Shown in pieces: positions 40,529 to 56,900 of a DNA stretch of 64,000 nt (its first letter is position 1; each line of letters begins with the position of its first letter). Below the pieces are notes generated by a model. It was given only the letters and a program-made list of their open reading frames with translations. It searched no databases and was not told the origin of the DNA. A program made the translations under genes and the position numbers. The DNA is from Bombus terrestris (Eukaryota; Arthropoda; Insecta; Hymenoptera; Apidae): assembly GCF_910591885.1 (NCBI RefSeq), contig NW_025963601.1, positions 300,109 to 364,108 of the forward strand, read 5' to 3'.

Positions 40529-43268
40529 GGACAGCGCTGGACACCGTTGGACATCGTTGGACACCGTGGGACAACGTGGGACAACGTGGGACAACGTGGG
40601 ACAACGTGGGACAACGTGGGACAACGTGGGACAACGTGGGACAACGTGGGACAACGTGGGACAACGTGGGACAACGTGGGACATCGTGGGACAACGTGGG
40701 ACAACGTGGGACAACGTGGGACAACGTTGGACATCGTTGGACACCGTTGGACACCGTGGGACAACGTGGGACAACGTGGGACAACGTGGGACAACGTGGG
40801 ACAACGTGGGACAACGTGGGACAACGTGGGACAACGTGGGACAACGTGGGACAACGTGGGACAACGTGGGACAACGTGGGACAACGTGGGACAACGTGGG
40901 ACATCGTGGGACAACGTGGGACAACGTGGGACAACGTGGGACAACGTGGGACAACGTGGGACACCGTTGGACATCGTTGGACACCGTGGGACAACGTGGG
41001 ACAACGTGGGACAACGTGGGAAACCATGGAACAACGTGGGACAACGTGGGACACCGTTGGACATCGTTGGACAACGTGGGACAACGTGGGACAACGTGGG
41101 ACAACGTGGGACAACGTGGGACAACGTGGGACACCGTTGGACACCGTGGGACACCGTTGGACACCGTTGGACATCGTTGGACACCGTGGGACAACGTGGG
41201 ACAACGTGGGACAACGTGGGACAACGTGGGACAACGTGGGACATCGTGGGACAACGTGGGACAACGTGGGACAACGTGGGACAACGTGGGACACCGTTGG
41301 ACAACGTGGGACACCGTTGGACATCGTTGGACACCGTGGGACAACGTGGGACAACGTGGGACAACGTGGGACAACGTGGGACAACGTGGGACAACGTGGG
41401 ACAACGTGGGACAACGTGGGACACCGTTGGACACCGTTGGACACCGTTGGACACCGTTGGACATCGTTGGACACCGTGGGACAACGTGGGACAACGTGTG
41501 ACAACGTGGGAAACCATGGAACAACGTGGGACAACGTGGGACAACGTGGGACACCGTTGGACACCGTTGGACACCGTTGGACACCGTTGGACATCGTTGG
41601 ACACCGTGGGACAACGTGGGACAACGTGGGACAACGTGGGAAACCATGGAACAACGTGGGACAACGTGGGACACCGTTGGACATCGTTGGACATCGTTGG
41701 ACACCGTGGGACAACGTGGGACAACGTGGGACAACGTGGGACAACGTGGGACAACGTGGGAGAACGTGGGACATCGTGGGACACCGTTGGACACCGTGGG
41801 ACAACGTGGGACAACGTGGGACAACGTGGGACATCGTGGGACAACGTGGGACAACGTGGGACAACGTGGGACAACGTGGGACAACGTGGGACACCGTTGG
41901 ACACCGTTGGACACCGTTGGACACCGTTGGACATCGTTGGACACCGTGGGACAACGTGGGACAACGTGGGAAACCATGGAACAACGTGGGACAACGTGGG
42001 ACACCGTTGGACATCGTTGGACATCGTTGGACACCGTGGGACAACGTCGGACAACGTGGGACAACGTGGGACATCGTGGGACAACGTGGGACAACGTGGG
42101 ACAACGTGGGACAACGTGGGACAACGTGGGACACCGTTGGACACCGTGGGACACCGTTGGACACCGTTGGACATCGTTGGACACCGTGGGACAACGTGGG
42201 ACAACGTGGGACAACGTGGGACAACGTGGGACATCGTGGGACAACGTGGGACAACGTGGGACAACGTGGGACAACGTGGGACATCGTGGGACAACGTGGG
42301 ACAACGTGGGACAACGTGGGACAACGTGGGACATCGTTGGACACCGTGGGACAACGTGGGACAACGCGGGACAACGTGGGACAACGTGGGACATCGTGGG
42401 ACAACGTGGGACAACGTGGGACAACGTGGGACAACGTGGGACAACGTGGGACAACGTGGGACAACGTGGGACAACGTGGGACAACGTGGGACAACGTGGG
42501 ACAACGTGGGACAACGTGGGACAACGTGGGACAACGTGGGACAACGTGGGACAACGTGGGACAACGTGGGACATCGTGGGACAACGTGGGACAACGTGGG
42601 ACAACGTGGGACAACGTGGGACAACGTGGGACACCGTTGGACATCGTTGGACACCGTGGGACAACGTGGGACAACGTGGGACAACGTGGGACACCGTTGG
42701 ACACCGTTGGACACCGTTGGACACCGTTGGACATCGTTGGACACCGTGGGACAACGTGGGACAACGTGGGACAACGTGGGAAACCATGGAACAACGTGGG
42801 ACAACGTGGGACACCGTTGGACATCGTTGGACAACGTGGGACAACGTGGGACAACGTGGGACAACGTGGGACAACGTGGGACAACGTGGGACAACGTGGG
42901 ACAACGTGGGACAACGTGGGACAACGTGGGACAACGTGGGACAACGTGGGACATCGTGGGACAACGTGGGACAACGTGGGACAACGTGGGACAACGTGGG
43001 ACAACGTGGGACACCGTTGGACATCGTTGGACACCGTGGGACAACGTGGGACAACGTGGGACAACGTGGGACACCGTTGGACACCGTTGGACACCGTTGG
43101 ACACCGTTGGACATCGTTGGACACCGTGGGACAACGTGGGACAACGTGGGACAACGTGGGAAACCATGGAACAACGTGGGACAACGTGGGACACCGTTGG
43201 ACATCGTTGGACAACGTGGGACAACGTGGGACAACGTGGGACAACGTGGGACAACGTGGGACAACGTG
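40529..43268 (+). repeat. 5.9-kb-offset duplication, copy 1
   Basis: Pairs with 46469-49138 at offsets of 5,870 to 5,940 bp. Shared markers are the very rare GGACAACGTT unit at 40719, the GTGTGAC junction at 41491-41501 that creates a TGA, GGAGAACGTG at 41759, and a shortened haplotype I cassette (M at 41969, C only 70 bp later at 42039). GGACAACGCG at 42359 is private to this copy. Confidence 0.9.
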
Positions 43269-46200
43269 GGACACCGTTGGACACCGTTGGACATCGTTGG
43301 ACACCGTGGGACAACGTGGGACAACGTGGGACAACGTGGGACACCGTTGGACATCGTTGGACACCGTGGGACAACGTGGGACAACGGGGGACAACGTGGG
43401 AGAACGTGGGACAACGTGGGACAACGTGGGACAACGTGGGACAACGTGGGACAACGTGGGACAACGTGGGACATCGTGGGACAACGTGGGACAACGTGGG
43501 ACAACGTGGGACAACGTGGGACACCGTTGGACAACGTGGGACACCGTTGGACATCGTTGGACACCGTGGGACAACGTGGGACAACGTGGGACCACGTGGG
43601 ACAACGTGGGACAACGTGGGACAACGTGGGACAACGTGGGACAACGTGGGACAACGTGGGACAACGTGGGACAACGTGGGACATCGTGGGACAACGTGGG
43701 ACAACGTGGGACAACGTGGGACAACGTGGGACAACGTGGGACACAGTTGGACATCGTTGGACACCGTGGGACACCGTGGGACAACGTGGGACAACGTGGG
43801 ACAACGTGGGACAACGTGGGACAACGTGGGAAACCATGGAACAACGTGGGACAACGTGGGACACCGTTGGACATCGTTGGACAACGTGGGACAACGTGGG
43901 ACAACGTGGGACAACGTGGGACAACGTGGGACAACGTGGGACAACGTGGGACAACGTGGGACACCGTTGGACACCGTGGGACACCGTTGGACACCGTTGG
44001 ACATCGTTGGACACCGTGGGACAACGTGGGACAACGTGGGACAACGTGGGACAACGTGGGACAACGTGGGACAACGTGGGACAACGTGGGACAACGTGGG
44101 ACAACGTGGGACAACGTGGGACAACGTGGGACAACGTGGGACACCGTTGGACAACGTGGGACACCGTTGGACATCGTTGGACACCGTGGGACAACGTGGG
44201 ACAACGTGGGACAACGTGGGACAACGTGGGACAACGTGGGACACCGTTGGACATCGTTGGACATCGTTGGACATCGTCGGACACCGTTGGACATCGTTGG
44301 ACATCGTTGGACACCGTTGGACACCGTTGGACAACGTGGGACACCGTTGGACACAGTGGGACACCGTTGGACACCGTTGGACACCGTTGGACACCGTGGG
44401 ACAACGTGGGACAACGTGGGACAACGTGGGAAACCATGGAACAACGTGGGACAACGTGGGACACCGTTGGACATCGTTGGACATCGTTGGACACCGTGGG
44501 ACAACGTGGGACAACGTGGGAAAACGTGGGACAACGTGGGACACCGTTGGACATCGCTGGACACCGTTGGACATCGTTGGACACCGTGGGACAACGTGGG
44601 ACAACGTGGGACATCGTGGGACAACGTGGGACAACGTGGGACAACGTGGGACAACGTGGGACAACGTGGGACAACGTGGGACAACGTGGGACATCGTGGG
44701 ACAACGTGGGACAACGTGGGACAACGTGGGACAACGTGGGACAACGTGGGACAACGTGGGACAACGTGGGACAACGTGGGACAACGTGGGACACCGTTGG
44801 ACATCGCTGGACACCGTTGGACATCGTTGGACACCGTGGGACAACGTGGGACAACGTGGGACAACGTGGGACACCGTTGGACACCGTTGGACACCGTTGG
44901 ACACCGTTGGACATCGTTGGACACCGTGGGACAACGTGGGACAACGTGGGACAACTTGGGACATCGTGGGACAACGTGGGACAACGTGGGACAACGTGGG
45001 ACAACGTTGGACATCGTTGGACACCGTTGGACACCGTGGGACAACGTGGGACAACGTGGGACAACGTGGGACAACGTGGGACAACGTGGGACAACGTGGG
45101 ACAACGTGGGACAACGTGGGACAACGTGGGACAACGTGGGACAACGCGGGACAACGTGGGACAACGTGGGACAACGTGGGACAACGTGGGACATCGTGGG
45201 ACAACGTGGGACAACGTGGGACAACGTGGGACAACGTGGGACAACGTGGGACACCGTTGGACATCGTTGGACACCGTGGGACAACGTGGGACAACGTGGG
45301 ACAACGTGGGACACCGTTGGACACCGTTGGACACCGTTGGACACCGTTGGACATCGTTGGACACCGTGGGACAACGTGGGACAACGTGGGAAACCATGGA
45401 ACAACGTGGGACAACGTGGGACACCGTTGGACATCGTTGGACAACGTGGGACAACGTGGGACAACGTGGGACAACGTGGGACAACGTGGGACAACGTGGG
45501 ACAACGTGGGACAACGTGGGACAACGTGGGACATCCTGGGACAACGTGGGACAACGTGGGACAACGTGGGACAACGTGGGACACCGTTGGACAACGTGGG
45601 ACACCGTTGGACATCGTTGGACACCGTGGGACAACGTGGGACAACGTGGGACCACGTGGGACAACGTGGGACAACGTGGGACAACGTGGGACAACGTGGG
45701 ACAACGTGGGACAACGTGGGACAACGTGGGACAACGTGGGACAACGTGGGACAACGTGGGACACCGTTGGACATCGTTGGACACCGTGGGACACCGTGGG
45801 ACAACGTGGGACAACGTGGGACAACGTGGGACAACGTGGGACAACGTGGGAAACCATGGAACAACGTGGGACAACGTGGGACACCGTTGGACATCGTTGG
45901 ACAACGTGGGACAACGTGGGACAACGTGGGACAACGTGGGACAACGTGGGACACCGTTGGACACCGTGGGACACCGTTGGACACCGTTGGACATCGTTGG
46001 ACACCGTGGGACAACGTGGGACAACGTGGGACAACGTGGGACAACGTGGGACAACGTGGGACAACGTGGGACAACGTGGGACAACGTGGGACAACGTGGG
46101 ACAACGTGGGACAACGTGGGACATCGTGGGACAACGTGGGACAACGTGGGACAACGTGGGACAACGTGGGACATCGTTGGACACCGTTGGACATCGTTGG

Positions 46201-46468
46201 ACACCGTGGGACAACGTGGGACAACGTGGGACAACGTGGGACAACGTGGGACACCGTTGGACATCGCTGGACACCGTTGGACATCGTTGGACACCGTGGG
46301 ACAACGTGGGACAACGTGGGACAACGTGGGACAACGTGGGACAACGTGGGACAACGTGGGACAACGTGGGACAACGTGGGACAACGTGGGACAACGTGGG
46401 ACACCGTGGGACAACGTGGGACAACGTGGGACAACGTGGGACAACGTGGGACAACGTGGGACACCGTT

Positions 46469-49138
46469 GGACATCGCTGGACACCGTTGGACATCGTTGG
46501 ACACCGTGGGACAACGTGGGACAACGTGGGACAACGTGGGACAACGTGGGACAACGTGGGACAACGTGGGACAACGTGGGACAACGTGGGACAACGTGGG
46601 ACAACGTGGGACAACGTGGGACATCGTGGGACAACGTGGGACAACGTGGGACAACGTGGGACAACGTTGGACATCGTTGGACACCGTTGGACACCGTGGG
46701 ACAACGTGGGACAACGTGGGACAACGTGGGACAACGTGGGACAACGTGGGACAACGTGGGACAACGTGGGACAACGTGGGACAACGTGGGACAACGTGGG
46801 ACAACGTGGGACAACGTGGGACAACGTGGGACAACGTGGGACATCGTGGGACAACGTGGGACAACGTGGGACAACGTGGGACAACGTGGGACAACGTGGG
46901 ACACCGTTGGACATCGTTGGACACCGTGGGACAACGTGGGACAACGTGGGACAACGTGGGAAACCATGGAACAACGTGGGACAACGTGGGACACCGTTGG
47001 ACATCGTTGGACAACGTGGGACAACGTGGGACAACGTGGGACAACGTGGGACAACGTGGGACAACGTGGGACACCGTTGGACACCGTGGGACACCGTTGG
47101 ACACCGTTGGACATCGTTGGACACCGTGGGACAACGTGGGACAACGTGGGACAACGTGGGACAACGTGGGACAACGTGGGACAACGTGGGACAACGTGGG
47201 ACAACGTGGGACAACGTGGGACAACGTGGGACAACGTGGGACATCGTGGGACAACGTGGGACAACGTGGGACAACGTGGGACAACGTGGGACACCGTTGG
47301 ACAACGTGGGACACCGTTGGACACCGTTGGACACCGTTGGACACCGTTGGACATCGTTGGACACCGTGGGACAACGTGGGACAACGTGTGACAACGTGGG
47401 AAACCATGGAACAACGTGGGACAACGTGGGACAACGTGGGACACCGTTGGACACCGTTGGACACCGTTGGACACCGTTGGACATCGTTGGACACCGTGGG
47501 ACAACGTGGGACAACGTGGGACAACGTGGGAAACCATGGAACAACGTGGGACAACGTGGGACACCGTTGGACATCGTTGGACATCGTTGGACACCGTGGG
47601 ACAACGTGGGACAACGTGGGACAACGTGGGACAACGTGGGACAACGTGGGAGAACGTGGGACATCGTGGGACACCGTTGGACACCGTGGGACAACGTGGG
47701 ACAACGTGGGACAACGTGGGACATCGTGGGACAACGTGGGACAACGTGGGACAACGTGGGACAACGTGGGACAACGTGGGACACCGTTGGACACCGTTGG
47801 ACACCGTTGGACACCGTTGGACATCGTTGGACACCGTGGGACAACGTGGGACAACGTGGGACAACGTGGGAAACCATGGAACAACGTGGGACAACGTGGG
47901 ACACCGTTGGACATCGTTGGACATCGTTGGACACCGTGGGACAACGTCGGACAACGTGGGACAACGTGGGACATCGTGGGACAACGTGGGACAACGTGGG
48001 ACAACGTGGGACAACGTGGGACAACGTGGGACACCGTTGGACACCGTGGGACACCGTTGGACACCGTTGGACATCGTTGGACACCGTGGGACAACGTGGG
48101 ACAACGTGGGACAACGTGGGACAACGTGGGACATCGTGGGACAACGTGGGACAACGTGGGACAACGTGGGACAACGTGGGACATCGTGGGACAACGTGGG
48201 ACAACGTGGGACAACGTGGGACAACGTGGGACATCGTTGGACACCGTGGGACAACGTGGGACAACGTGGGACAACGTGGGACAACGTGGGACATCGTGGG
48301 ACAACGTGGGACAACGTGGGACAACGTGGGACAACGTGGGACAACGTGGGACAACGTGGGACAACGTGGGACAACGTGGGACAACGTGGGACAACGTGGG
48401 ACAACGTGGGACAACGTGGGACAACGTGGGACAACGTGGGACATCGTGGGACAACGTGGGACAACGTGGGACAACGTGGGACAACGTGGGACAACGTGGG
48501 ACACCGTTGGACATCGTTGGACACCGTGGGACAACGTGGGACAACGTGGGACAACGTGGGACACCGTTGGACACCGTTGGACACCGTTGGACACCGTTGG
48601 ACATCGTTGGACACCGTGGGACAACGTGGGACAACGTGGGACAACGTGGGAAACCATGGAACAACGTGGGACAACGTGGGACACCGTTGGACATCGTTGG
48701 ACAACGTGGGACAACGTGGGACAACGTGGGACAACGTGGGACAACGTGGGACAACGTGGGACAACGTGGGACAACGTGGGACAACGTGGGACAACGTGGG
48801 ACAACGTGGGACAACGTGGGACATCGTGGGACAACGTGGGACAACGTGGGACAACGTGGGACAACGTGGGACAACGTGGGACACCGTTGGACATCGTTGG
48901 ACACCGTGGGACAACGTGGGACAACGTGGGACAACGTGGGACACCGTTGGACACCGTTGGACACCGTTGGACACCGTTGGACATCGTTGGACACCGTGGG
49001 ACAACGTGGGACAACGTGGGACAACGTGGGAAACCATGGAACAACGTGGGACAACGTGGGACACCGTTGGACATCGTTGGACAACGTGGGACAACGTGGG
49101 ACAACGTGGGACAACGTGGGACAACGTGGGACAACGTG
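46469..49138 (+). repeat. 5.9-kb-offset duplication, copy 2
   Basis: Partner of 40529-43268, with GGACAACGTT at 46659, the TGA junction at 47381-47391, GGAGAACGTG at 47649, and M at 47869 with C at 47939. A fragment of the same block, with GGACAACGTT at 44999, lies at about 44940-45400. That makes at least three related pieces within 9 kb. Confidence 0.9.
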
Positions 49139-52100
49139 GGACATCGTGGGACAACGTGGGACAACGTGGGACAACGTGGGACAACGTGGGACATCGTTGG
49201 ACACCGTGGGACAACGTGGGACAACGTGGGACAACGTGGGACAACGTGGGACAACGTGGGACATCGTGGGACAACGTGGGACAACGTGGGACAACGTGGG
49301 ACAACGTGGGACACCGTTGGACAACGTGGGACACCGTTGGACATCGTTGGACACCGTGGGACAACGTGGGACAACGTGGGACCACGTGGGACAACGTGGG
49401 ACAACGTGGGACAACGTGGGACAACGTGGGACAACGTGGGACAACGTGGGACATCGTGGGACAACGTGGGACAACGTGGGACACCGTTGGACATAGTTGG
49501 ACACCGTGGGACACCGTGGGACAACGTGGGACAACGTGGGACAACGTGGGACAACGTGGGACAACGTGGGAAACCATGGAACAACGTGGGACAACGTGGG
49601 ACACCGTTGGACATCGTTGGACAACGTGGGACAACGTGGGACAACGTGGGACAACGTGGGACAACGTGGGACAACGTGGGACAACGTGGGACACCGTTGG
49701 ACACCGTGGGACACCGTTGGACACCGTTGGACATCGTTGGACACCGTGGGACAACGTGGGACAACGTGGGACAACGTGGGACAACGTGGGACAACGTGGG
49801 ACAACGTGGGACAACGTGGGACAACGTGGGACAACGTGGGACAACGTGGGACACCGTTGGACAACGTGGGACACCGTTGGACATCGTTGGACACCGTGGG
49901 ACAACGTGGGACACCGTTGGACATCGTTGGACACCGTGGGACAACGTGGGACAACGTGGGACAACTTGGGACACCGTTGGACACCGTTGGACACCGTTGG
50001 ACACCGTTGGACATCGTTGGACACCGTGGGACAACGTGGGACAACGTGGGACAACGTGGGACAACGTGGGACAACGTGGGACATCGTGGGACAACGTGGG
50101 ACAACGTGGGACAACGTGGGACACCGTTGGACATCGTTGGACACCGTGGGACAACGTGGGACAACGTGGGACAACGTGGGACAACGTGGGACAACGTGGG
50201 AAACCATGGAACAACGTGGGACAACGTGGGACACCGTTGGACATCGTTGGACAACGTGGGACAACGTGGGACAACGTGGGACAACGTGGGACAACGTGGG
50301 ACAACGTGGGACATCGTGGGACAACGTGGGACAACGTGGGACAACGTGGGACAACGTGGGACATCGTTGGACACCGTGGGACAACGTGGGACAACGTGGG
50401 ACAACGTGGGACAACGTGGGACAACGTGGGACATCGTGGGACAACGTGGGACAACGTGGGACAACGTGGGACAACGTGGGACACCGTTGGACAACGTGGG
50501 ACACCGTTGGACAACGTGGGACACCGTTGGACATCGTTGGACACCGTGGGACAACGTGGGACAACGTGGGACCACGTGGGACAACGTGGGACAACGTGGG
50601 ACAACGTGGGACAACGTGGGACAACGTGGGACAACGTGGGACATCGTGGGACAACGTGGGACAACGTGGGACACCGTTGGACATAGTTGGACACCGTGGG
50701 ACACCGTGGGACAACGTGGGACAACGTGGGACAACGTGGGACAACGTGGGACAACGTGGGAAACCATGGAACAACGTGGGACAACGTGGGACACCGTTGG
50801 ACATCGTTGGACAACGTGGGACAACGTGGGACAACGTGGGACAACGTGGGACAACGTGGGACAACGTGGGACAACGTGGGACACCGTTGGACACCGTGGG
50901 ACACCGTTGGACACCGTTGGACATCGTTGGACACCGTGGGACAACGTGGGACAACGTGGGACAACGTGGGACAACGTGGGACAACGTGGGACAACGTGGG
51001 ACAACGTGGGACAACGTGGGACAACGTGGGACAACGTGGGACACCGTTGGACAACGTGGGACACCGTTGGACAACGTGGGACACCGTTGGACATCGTTGG
51101 ACACCGTGGGACAACGTGGGACACCGTTGGACATCGTTGGACACCGTGGGACAACGTGGGACAACGTGGGACAACTTGGGACACCGTTGGACACCGTTGG
51201 ACACCGTTGGACACCGTTGGACATCGTTGGACACCGTGGGACAACGTGGGACAACGTGGGACAACGTGGGACAACGTGGGACAACGTGGGACATCGTGGG
51301 ACAACGTGGGACAACGTGGGACAACGTGGGACACCGTTGGACATCGTTGGACACCGTGGGACAACGTGGGACAACGTGGGACAACGTGGGACAACGTGGG
51401 ACACCGTTGGACACCGTTGGACACCGTGGGACAACGTGGGACAACGTGGGACAACGTGGGAAACCATGGAACAACGTGGGACAACGTGGGACACCGTTGG
51501 ACATCGTTGGACATCGTTGGACACCGTGGGACAACGTGGGACAACGTGGGAAAACGTGGGACAACGTGGGACACCGTTGGACATCGCTGGACACCGTTGG
51601 ACATCGTTGGACACCGTGGGACAACGAGGGACAACGTGGGACAACGTGGGACAACGTGGGACAACGTGGGACAACGTGGGACAACGTGGGACACCGTTGG
51701 ACACCGTGGGACAACGTGGGACAACGTGGGACAACGTGGGACAACGTGGGACACCGTTGGACACCGTTGGACACCGTTGGACACCGTTGCACATCGTTGG
51801 ACACCGTGGGACAACGTGGGACAACGTGGGACAACGTGGGAAACCATGGAACAACGTGGGACAACGTGGGACACCGTTGGACATCGTTGGACATCGTTGG
51901 ACACCGTGGGACAACGTGGGACAACGTGGGAAAACGTGGGACAACGTGGGACAACGTGGGACAACGTGGGACAACGTGGGACAACGTGGGACACCGTTGG
52001 ACACAGTTGGACATCGTTGGACACCGTGGGACAACGTGGGACAACGTGGGACAACGTGGGACAACGTGGGACAACGTGGGACAACGTGGGACAACGTGGG

Positions 52101-53988
52101 ACAACGTGGGACAACGTGGGACAACGTGGGACATCGTGGGACAACGTGGGACAACGTGGGACAACGTGGGACAACGTGGGACATCGTGGGACAACGTGGG
52201 ACAACGTGGGACAACGTGGGACACCGTTGGACACCGTTGGACACCGTTGGACACCGTTGGACATCGTTGGACACCGTGGGACAACGTGGGACAACGTGGG
52301 ACAACGTGGGAAACCATGGAACAACGTGGGACAACGTGGGACACCGTTGGACATCGTTGGACATCGTTGGACACCGTGGGACAACGTGGGACAACGTGGG
52401 ACAACGTGGGAAAACGTGGGACAACGTGGGACACCGTTGGACATCGCTGGACACCGTTGGACATCGTTGGACACCGTGGGACAACGTGGGACAACGTGGG
52501 ACATCGTGGGACAACGTGGGACAACGTGGGACAACGTGGGACAACGTGGGACAACGTGGGACACCGTTGGACATCGTTGGACACCGTGGGACAACGTGGG
52601 ACAACGTGGGACAACGTGGGACACCGTTGGACACCGTTGGACACCGTTGGACACCGTTGGACATCGTTGGACACCGTGGGACAACGTGGGACAACGTGGG
52701 ACAACGTGGGAAACCATGGAACAACGTGGGACAACGTGGGACACCGTTGGACATCGTTGGACAACGTGGGACAACGTGGGACAACGTGGGACAACGTGGG
52801 ACAACGTGGGACAACGTGGGACAACGTGGGACACCGTTGGACACCGTGGGACACCGTTGGACACCGTTGGACATCGTTGGACACCGTGGGACAACGTGGG
52901 ACAACGTGGGACAACGTGGGACAACGTGGGACAACGTGGGACAACGTGGGACAACGTGGGACAACGTGGGACAACGTGGGACATCGTGGGACAACGTGGG
53001 ACAACGTGGGACAACGTGGGACAACGTGGGACACCGTTGGACAACGTGGGACACCGTTGGACATCGTTGGACACCGTGGGACAACGTGGGACAACGTGGG
53101 ACCACGTGGGACAACGTGGGACAACGTGGGACAACGTGGGACAACGTGGGACAACGTGGGACAACTTGGGACATCGTGGGACAACGTGGGACAACGTGGG
53201 ACACCGTTGGACATCGTTGGACACCGTGGGACACCGTGGGACAACGTGGGACATCGTGGGACACCGTGGGACAACGTGGGACAACGTGGGACAACGTGGG
53301 ACAACGTGGGACAACGTGGGACAACGTGGGACAACGTGGGACAACGTGGGACAACGTGGGACAACGTGGGACAACGTGGGACATCGTGGGACAACGTGGG
53401 ACAACGTGGGACAACGTGGGACAACGTGGGACACCGTTGGACAACGTGGGACACCGTTGGACATCGTTGGACACCGTGGGACAACGTGGGACAACGTGGG
53501 ACCACGTGGGACAACGTGGGACAACGTGGGACAACGTGGGACATCGTGGGACAACGTGGGACAACGTGGGACAACGTGGGACAACGTGGGACAACGTGGG
53601 ACACCGTTGGACACCGTTGGACACCGTTGGACACCGTTGGACATCGTTGGACACCGTGGGACAACGTGGGACAACGTGGGACAACGTGGGAAACCATGGA
53701 ACAACGTGGGACAACGTGGGACACCGTTGGACATCGTTGGACATCGTTGGACACCGTGGGACAACGTGGGACAACGTGGGAAAACGTGGGACAACGTGGG
53801 ACACCGTTGGACATCGCTGGACACCGTTGGACATCGTTGGACACCGTGGGACAACGTGGGACAACGTGGGACAACGTGGGACAACGTGGGACAACGTGGG
53901 ACAACGTGGGACAACGTGGGACAACGTGGGACAACGTGGGACAACGTGGGACAACGTGGGACAACGTGGGACAACGTGGGACATCGTG

Positions 53989-53997
53989 GGCAACGTG
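53989..53997 (+). repeat. 9-bp unit GGCAACGTG, shared by two duplicate copies
   Basis: Same single-A deletion as at 26871, but this one recurs exactly 4,089 bp downstream at 58078 in identical context (after R, 13 A units and S). Its presence in both copies means it predates that duplication, so it is probably a genuine sequence variant and not a read error. Confidence 0.92.
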
Positions 53998-56900
53998 GGA
54001 CAACGTGGGACAACGTGGGACAACGTGGGACAACGTGGGACACCGTTGGACATCGTTGGACACCGTGGGACAACGTGGGACAACGTGGGACAACGTGGGA
54101 CACCGTTGGACAGCGTTGGACACCGTTGGACACCGTTGGACATCGTTGGACACCGTGGGACAACGTGGGACAACGTGGGACAACGTGGGAAACCATGGAA
54201 CAACGTGGGACAACGTGGGACACCGTTGGACATCGTTGGACAACGTGGGACAACGTGGGACAACGTGGGACAACGTGGGACAACGTGGGACAACGTGGGA
54301 CAACGTGGGACACCGTTGGACACCGTGGGACACCGTTGGACACCGTTGGACATCGTTGGACACCGTGGGACAACGTGGGACAACGTGGGACAACGTGGGA
54401 CAACGTGGGACAACGTGGGACAACGTGGGACACCGTTGGACATCGTTGGACATCGTTGGACATCGTTGGACATCGTGGGACACCGTTGGACATCGTTGGA
54501 CATCGTTGGACACCGTTGGACACCGTTGGACAACGTGGGACATCGTGGGACAACGTGGGACAACGTGGGACAACGTGGGACAACGTGGGACACCGTTGGA
54601 CACCGTGGGACACCGTTGGACACCGTTGGACACCGTTGGACATCGTTGGACATCGTTGGACACCGTGGGACACCGTTGGAGACCGTTGGACACCGTTGGA
54701 CATCGTTGGACATCGTTGGACATCGTGGGACACCGTTGGACATCGTTGGACATCGTTGGACACCGTTGGACATCGTTGGACACCGTTGGACATCGTTGGA
54801 CATCGTTGGACATCGTGGGACACCGTTGGACATCGTTGGACATCGTTGGACACCGTGGGACAACGTGGGACAACGTGGGAAACCATGGAACAACGTGGGA
54901 CAACGTGGGACACCGTTGGACATCGTTGGACAACGTGGGACAACGTGGGACAACGTGGGACAACGTGGGACAACGTGGGACAACGTGGGACAACGTGGGA
55001 CACCGTTGGACACCGTGGGACACCGTTGGACACCGTTGGACATCGTTGGACACCGTTGGACACCGTTGGACAACGTGGGACATCGTGGGACAACGTGGGA
55101 CAACGTGGGACAACGTGGGACAACGTGGGACACCGTTGGACACCGTGGGACACCGTTGGACACCGTTGGACACCGTTGGACATCGTTGGACATCGTTGGA
55201 CACCGTGGGACACCGTTGGAGACCGTTGGACACCGTTGGACATCGTTGGACATCGTTGGACATCGTGGGACACCGTTGGACATCGTTGGACATCGTTGGA
55301 CACCGTTGGACATCGTTGGACACCGTTGGACATCGTTGGACATCGTTGGACATCGTGGGACACCGTTGGACACCGTTGGACACCGTTGGACATCGTTGGA
55401 CACCGTGGGACAACGTGGGACAACGTGGGACAACGTGGGAAACCATGGAACAACGTGGGACAACGTGGGACACCGTAGGACATCGTTGGACATCGTTGGA
55501 CACCGTGGGACAACGTGGGACAACGTGGGAAAACGTGGGACAACGTGGGACACCGTTGGACATCGCTGGACACCGTTGGACATCGTTGGACACCGTGGGA
55601 CAACGAGGGACAACGTGGGACAACGTGGGACAACGTGGGACATCGTGGGACAACGTGGGACAACGTGGGACAACGTGGGACATCGTGGGACAACGTGGGA
55701 CAACGTGGGACAACGTGGGACATCGTGGGACAACGTGGGACAACGTGGGACAACGTGGGAAACCATGGAACAACGTGGGACAACGTGGGACACCGTTGGA
55801 TATCGTTGGACATCGTTGGACACCGTGGGACAACGTGGGACAACGTGGGACAACGTGGGACAACGTCGGACAACGTGGGACAACGTGGGACAACGTGGGA
55901 CAACGTGGGACAACGTGGGAAACCATGGAACAACGTGGGACAACGTGGGACACCGTTGGACACCGTTGGACACCGTTGGACATCGTTGGACAACGTGGGA
56001 CAACGTGGGACAACGTGGGACAACGTGGGACAACGTGGGACAACGTGGGACAACGTGGGACACCGTTGGACATCGTTGGACACCGTGGGACAACGTGGGA
56101 CAACGTGGGACAACGTGGGACAACGTGGGACAACGTGGGACAACGTGGGACAACGTGGGACAACGTGGGACAACGTGGGACAACGTGGGACATCGTGGGA
56201 CAACGTGGGACAACGTGGGACAACGTGGGACAACGTGGGACATCGTGGGACAACGTGGGACAACGTGGGACAACGTGGGACACCGTTGGACACCGTTGGA
56301 CACCGTTGGACACCGTTGGACACCGTTGGACATCGTTGGACACCGTGGGACAACGTGGGACAACGTGGGACAACGTGGGAAACCATGGAACAACGTGGGA
56401 CAACGTGGGACACCGTTGGACATCGTTGGACATCGTTGGACACCGTGGGACAACGTGGGACAACGTGGGACAACGTGGGAAAACGTGGGACAACGTGGGA
56501 AAACGTGGGACAACGTGGGACACCGTTGGACATCGCTGGACACCGTTGGACATCGTTGGACACCGTGGGACAACGTGGGACAACGTGGGACATCGTGGGA
56601 CAACGTGGGACAACGTGGGACAACGTGGGACAACGTGGGACAACGTGGGACACCGTTGGACATCGTTGGACACCGTGGGACAACGTGGGACAACGTGGGA
56701 AAACGTGGGACACCGTTGGACACCGTTGGACACCGTTGGACACCGTTGGACATCGTTGGACACCGTGGGACAACGTGGGACAACGTGGGACAACGTGGGA
56801 AACCATGGAACAACGTGGGACAACGTGGGACACCGTTGGACATCGTTGGACAACGTGGGACAACGTGGGACAACGTGGGACAACGTGGGACAACGTGGGA

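Larger units (their letters stand above)
29559..53988 (+). repeat. Register block 3: 2,443 units in phase
   Basis: A second very long stretch (24,430 bp) without an intra-unit indel. It contains the 3.2-kb duplication pair (29749-32670 and 32939-35870) and the 5.9-kb pair (40529-43268 and 46469-49138). Most cassettes are haplotype II (M-m-A-P-Q-A). Haplotype I is present at 37249, 37869, 41969 and 47869, and haplotype III at 30909, 34099, 44429, 51459, 52309 and 53689. No gene is visible. Confidence 0.96.
51999..55047 (+). repeat. 4.08-kb higher-order repeat, copy 1
   Basis: First of three copies (56058-59136 and about 61417 to the window end). Shared markers are the 9-bp unit at 53989, GGACAACTTG at 53159, K-A-P-J modules at 52409 and 53779, and the GGAGACCGTT island at 54678. 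The offset to copy 2 is 4,059 bp at the left, 4,069 after one extra P in copy 2, and 4,089 after a two-unit gain (K-A) in copy 2. A unit pair S-R at 53249-53268 is private to this copy. Confidence 0.93.
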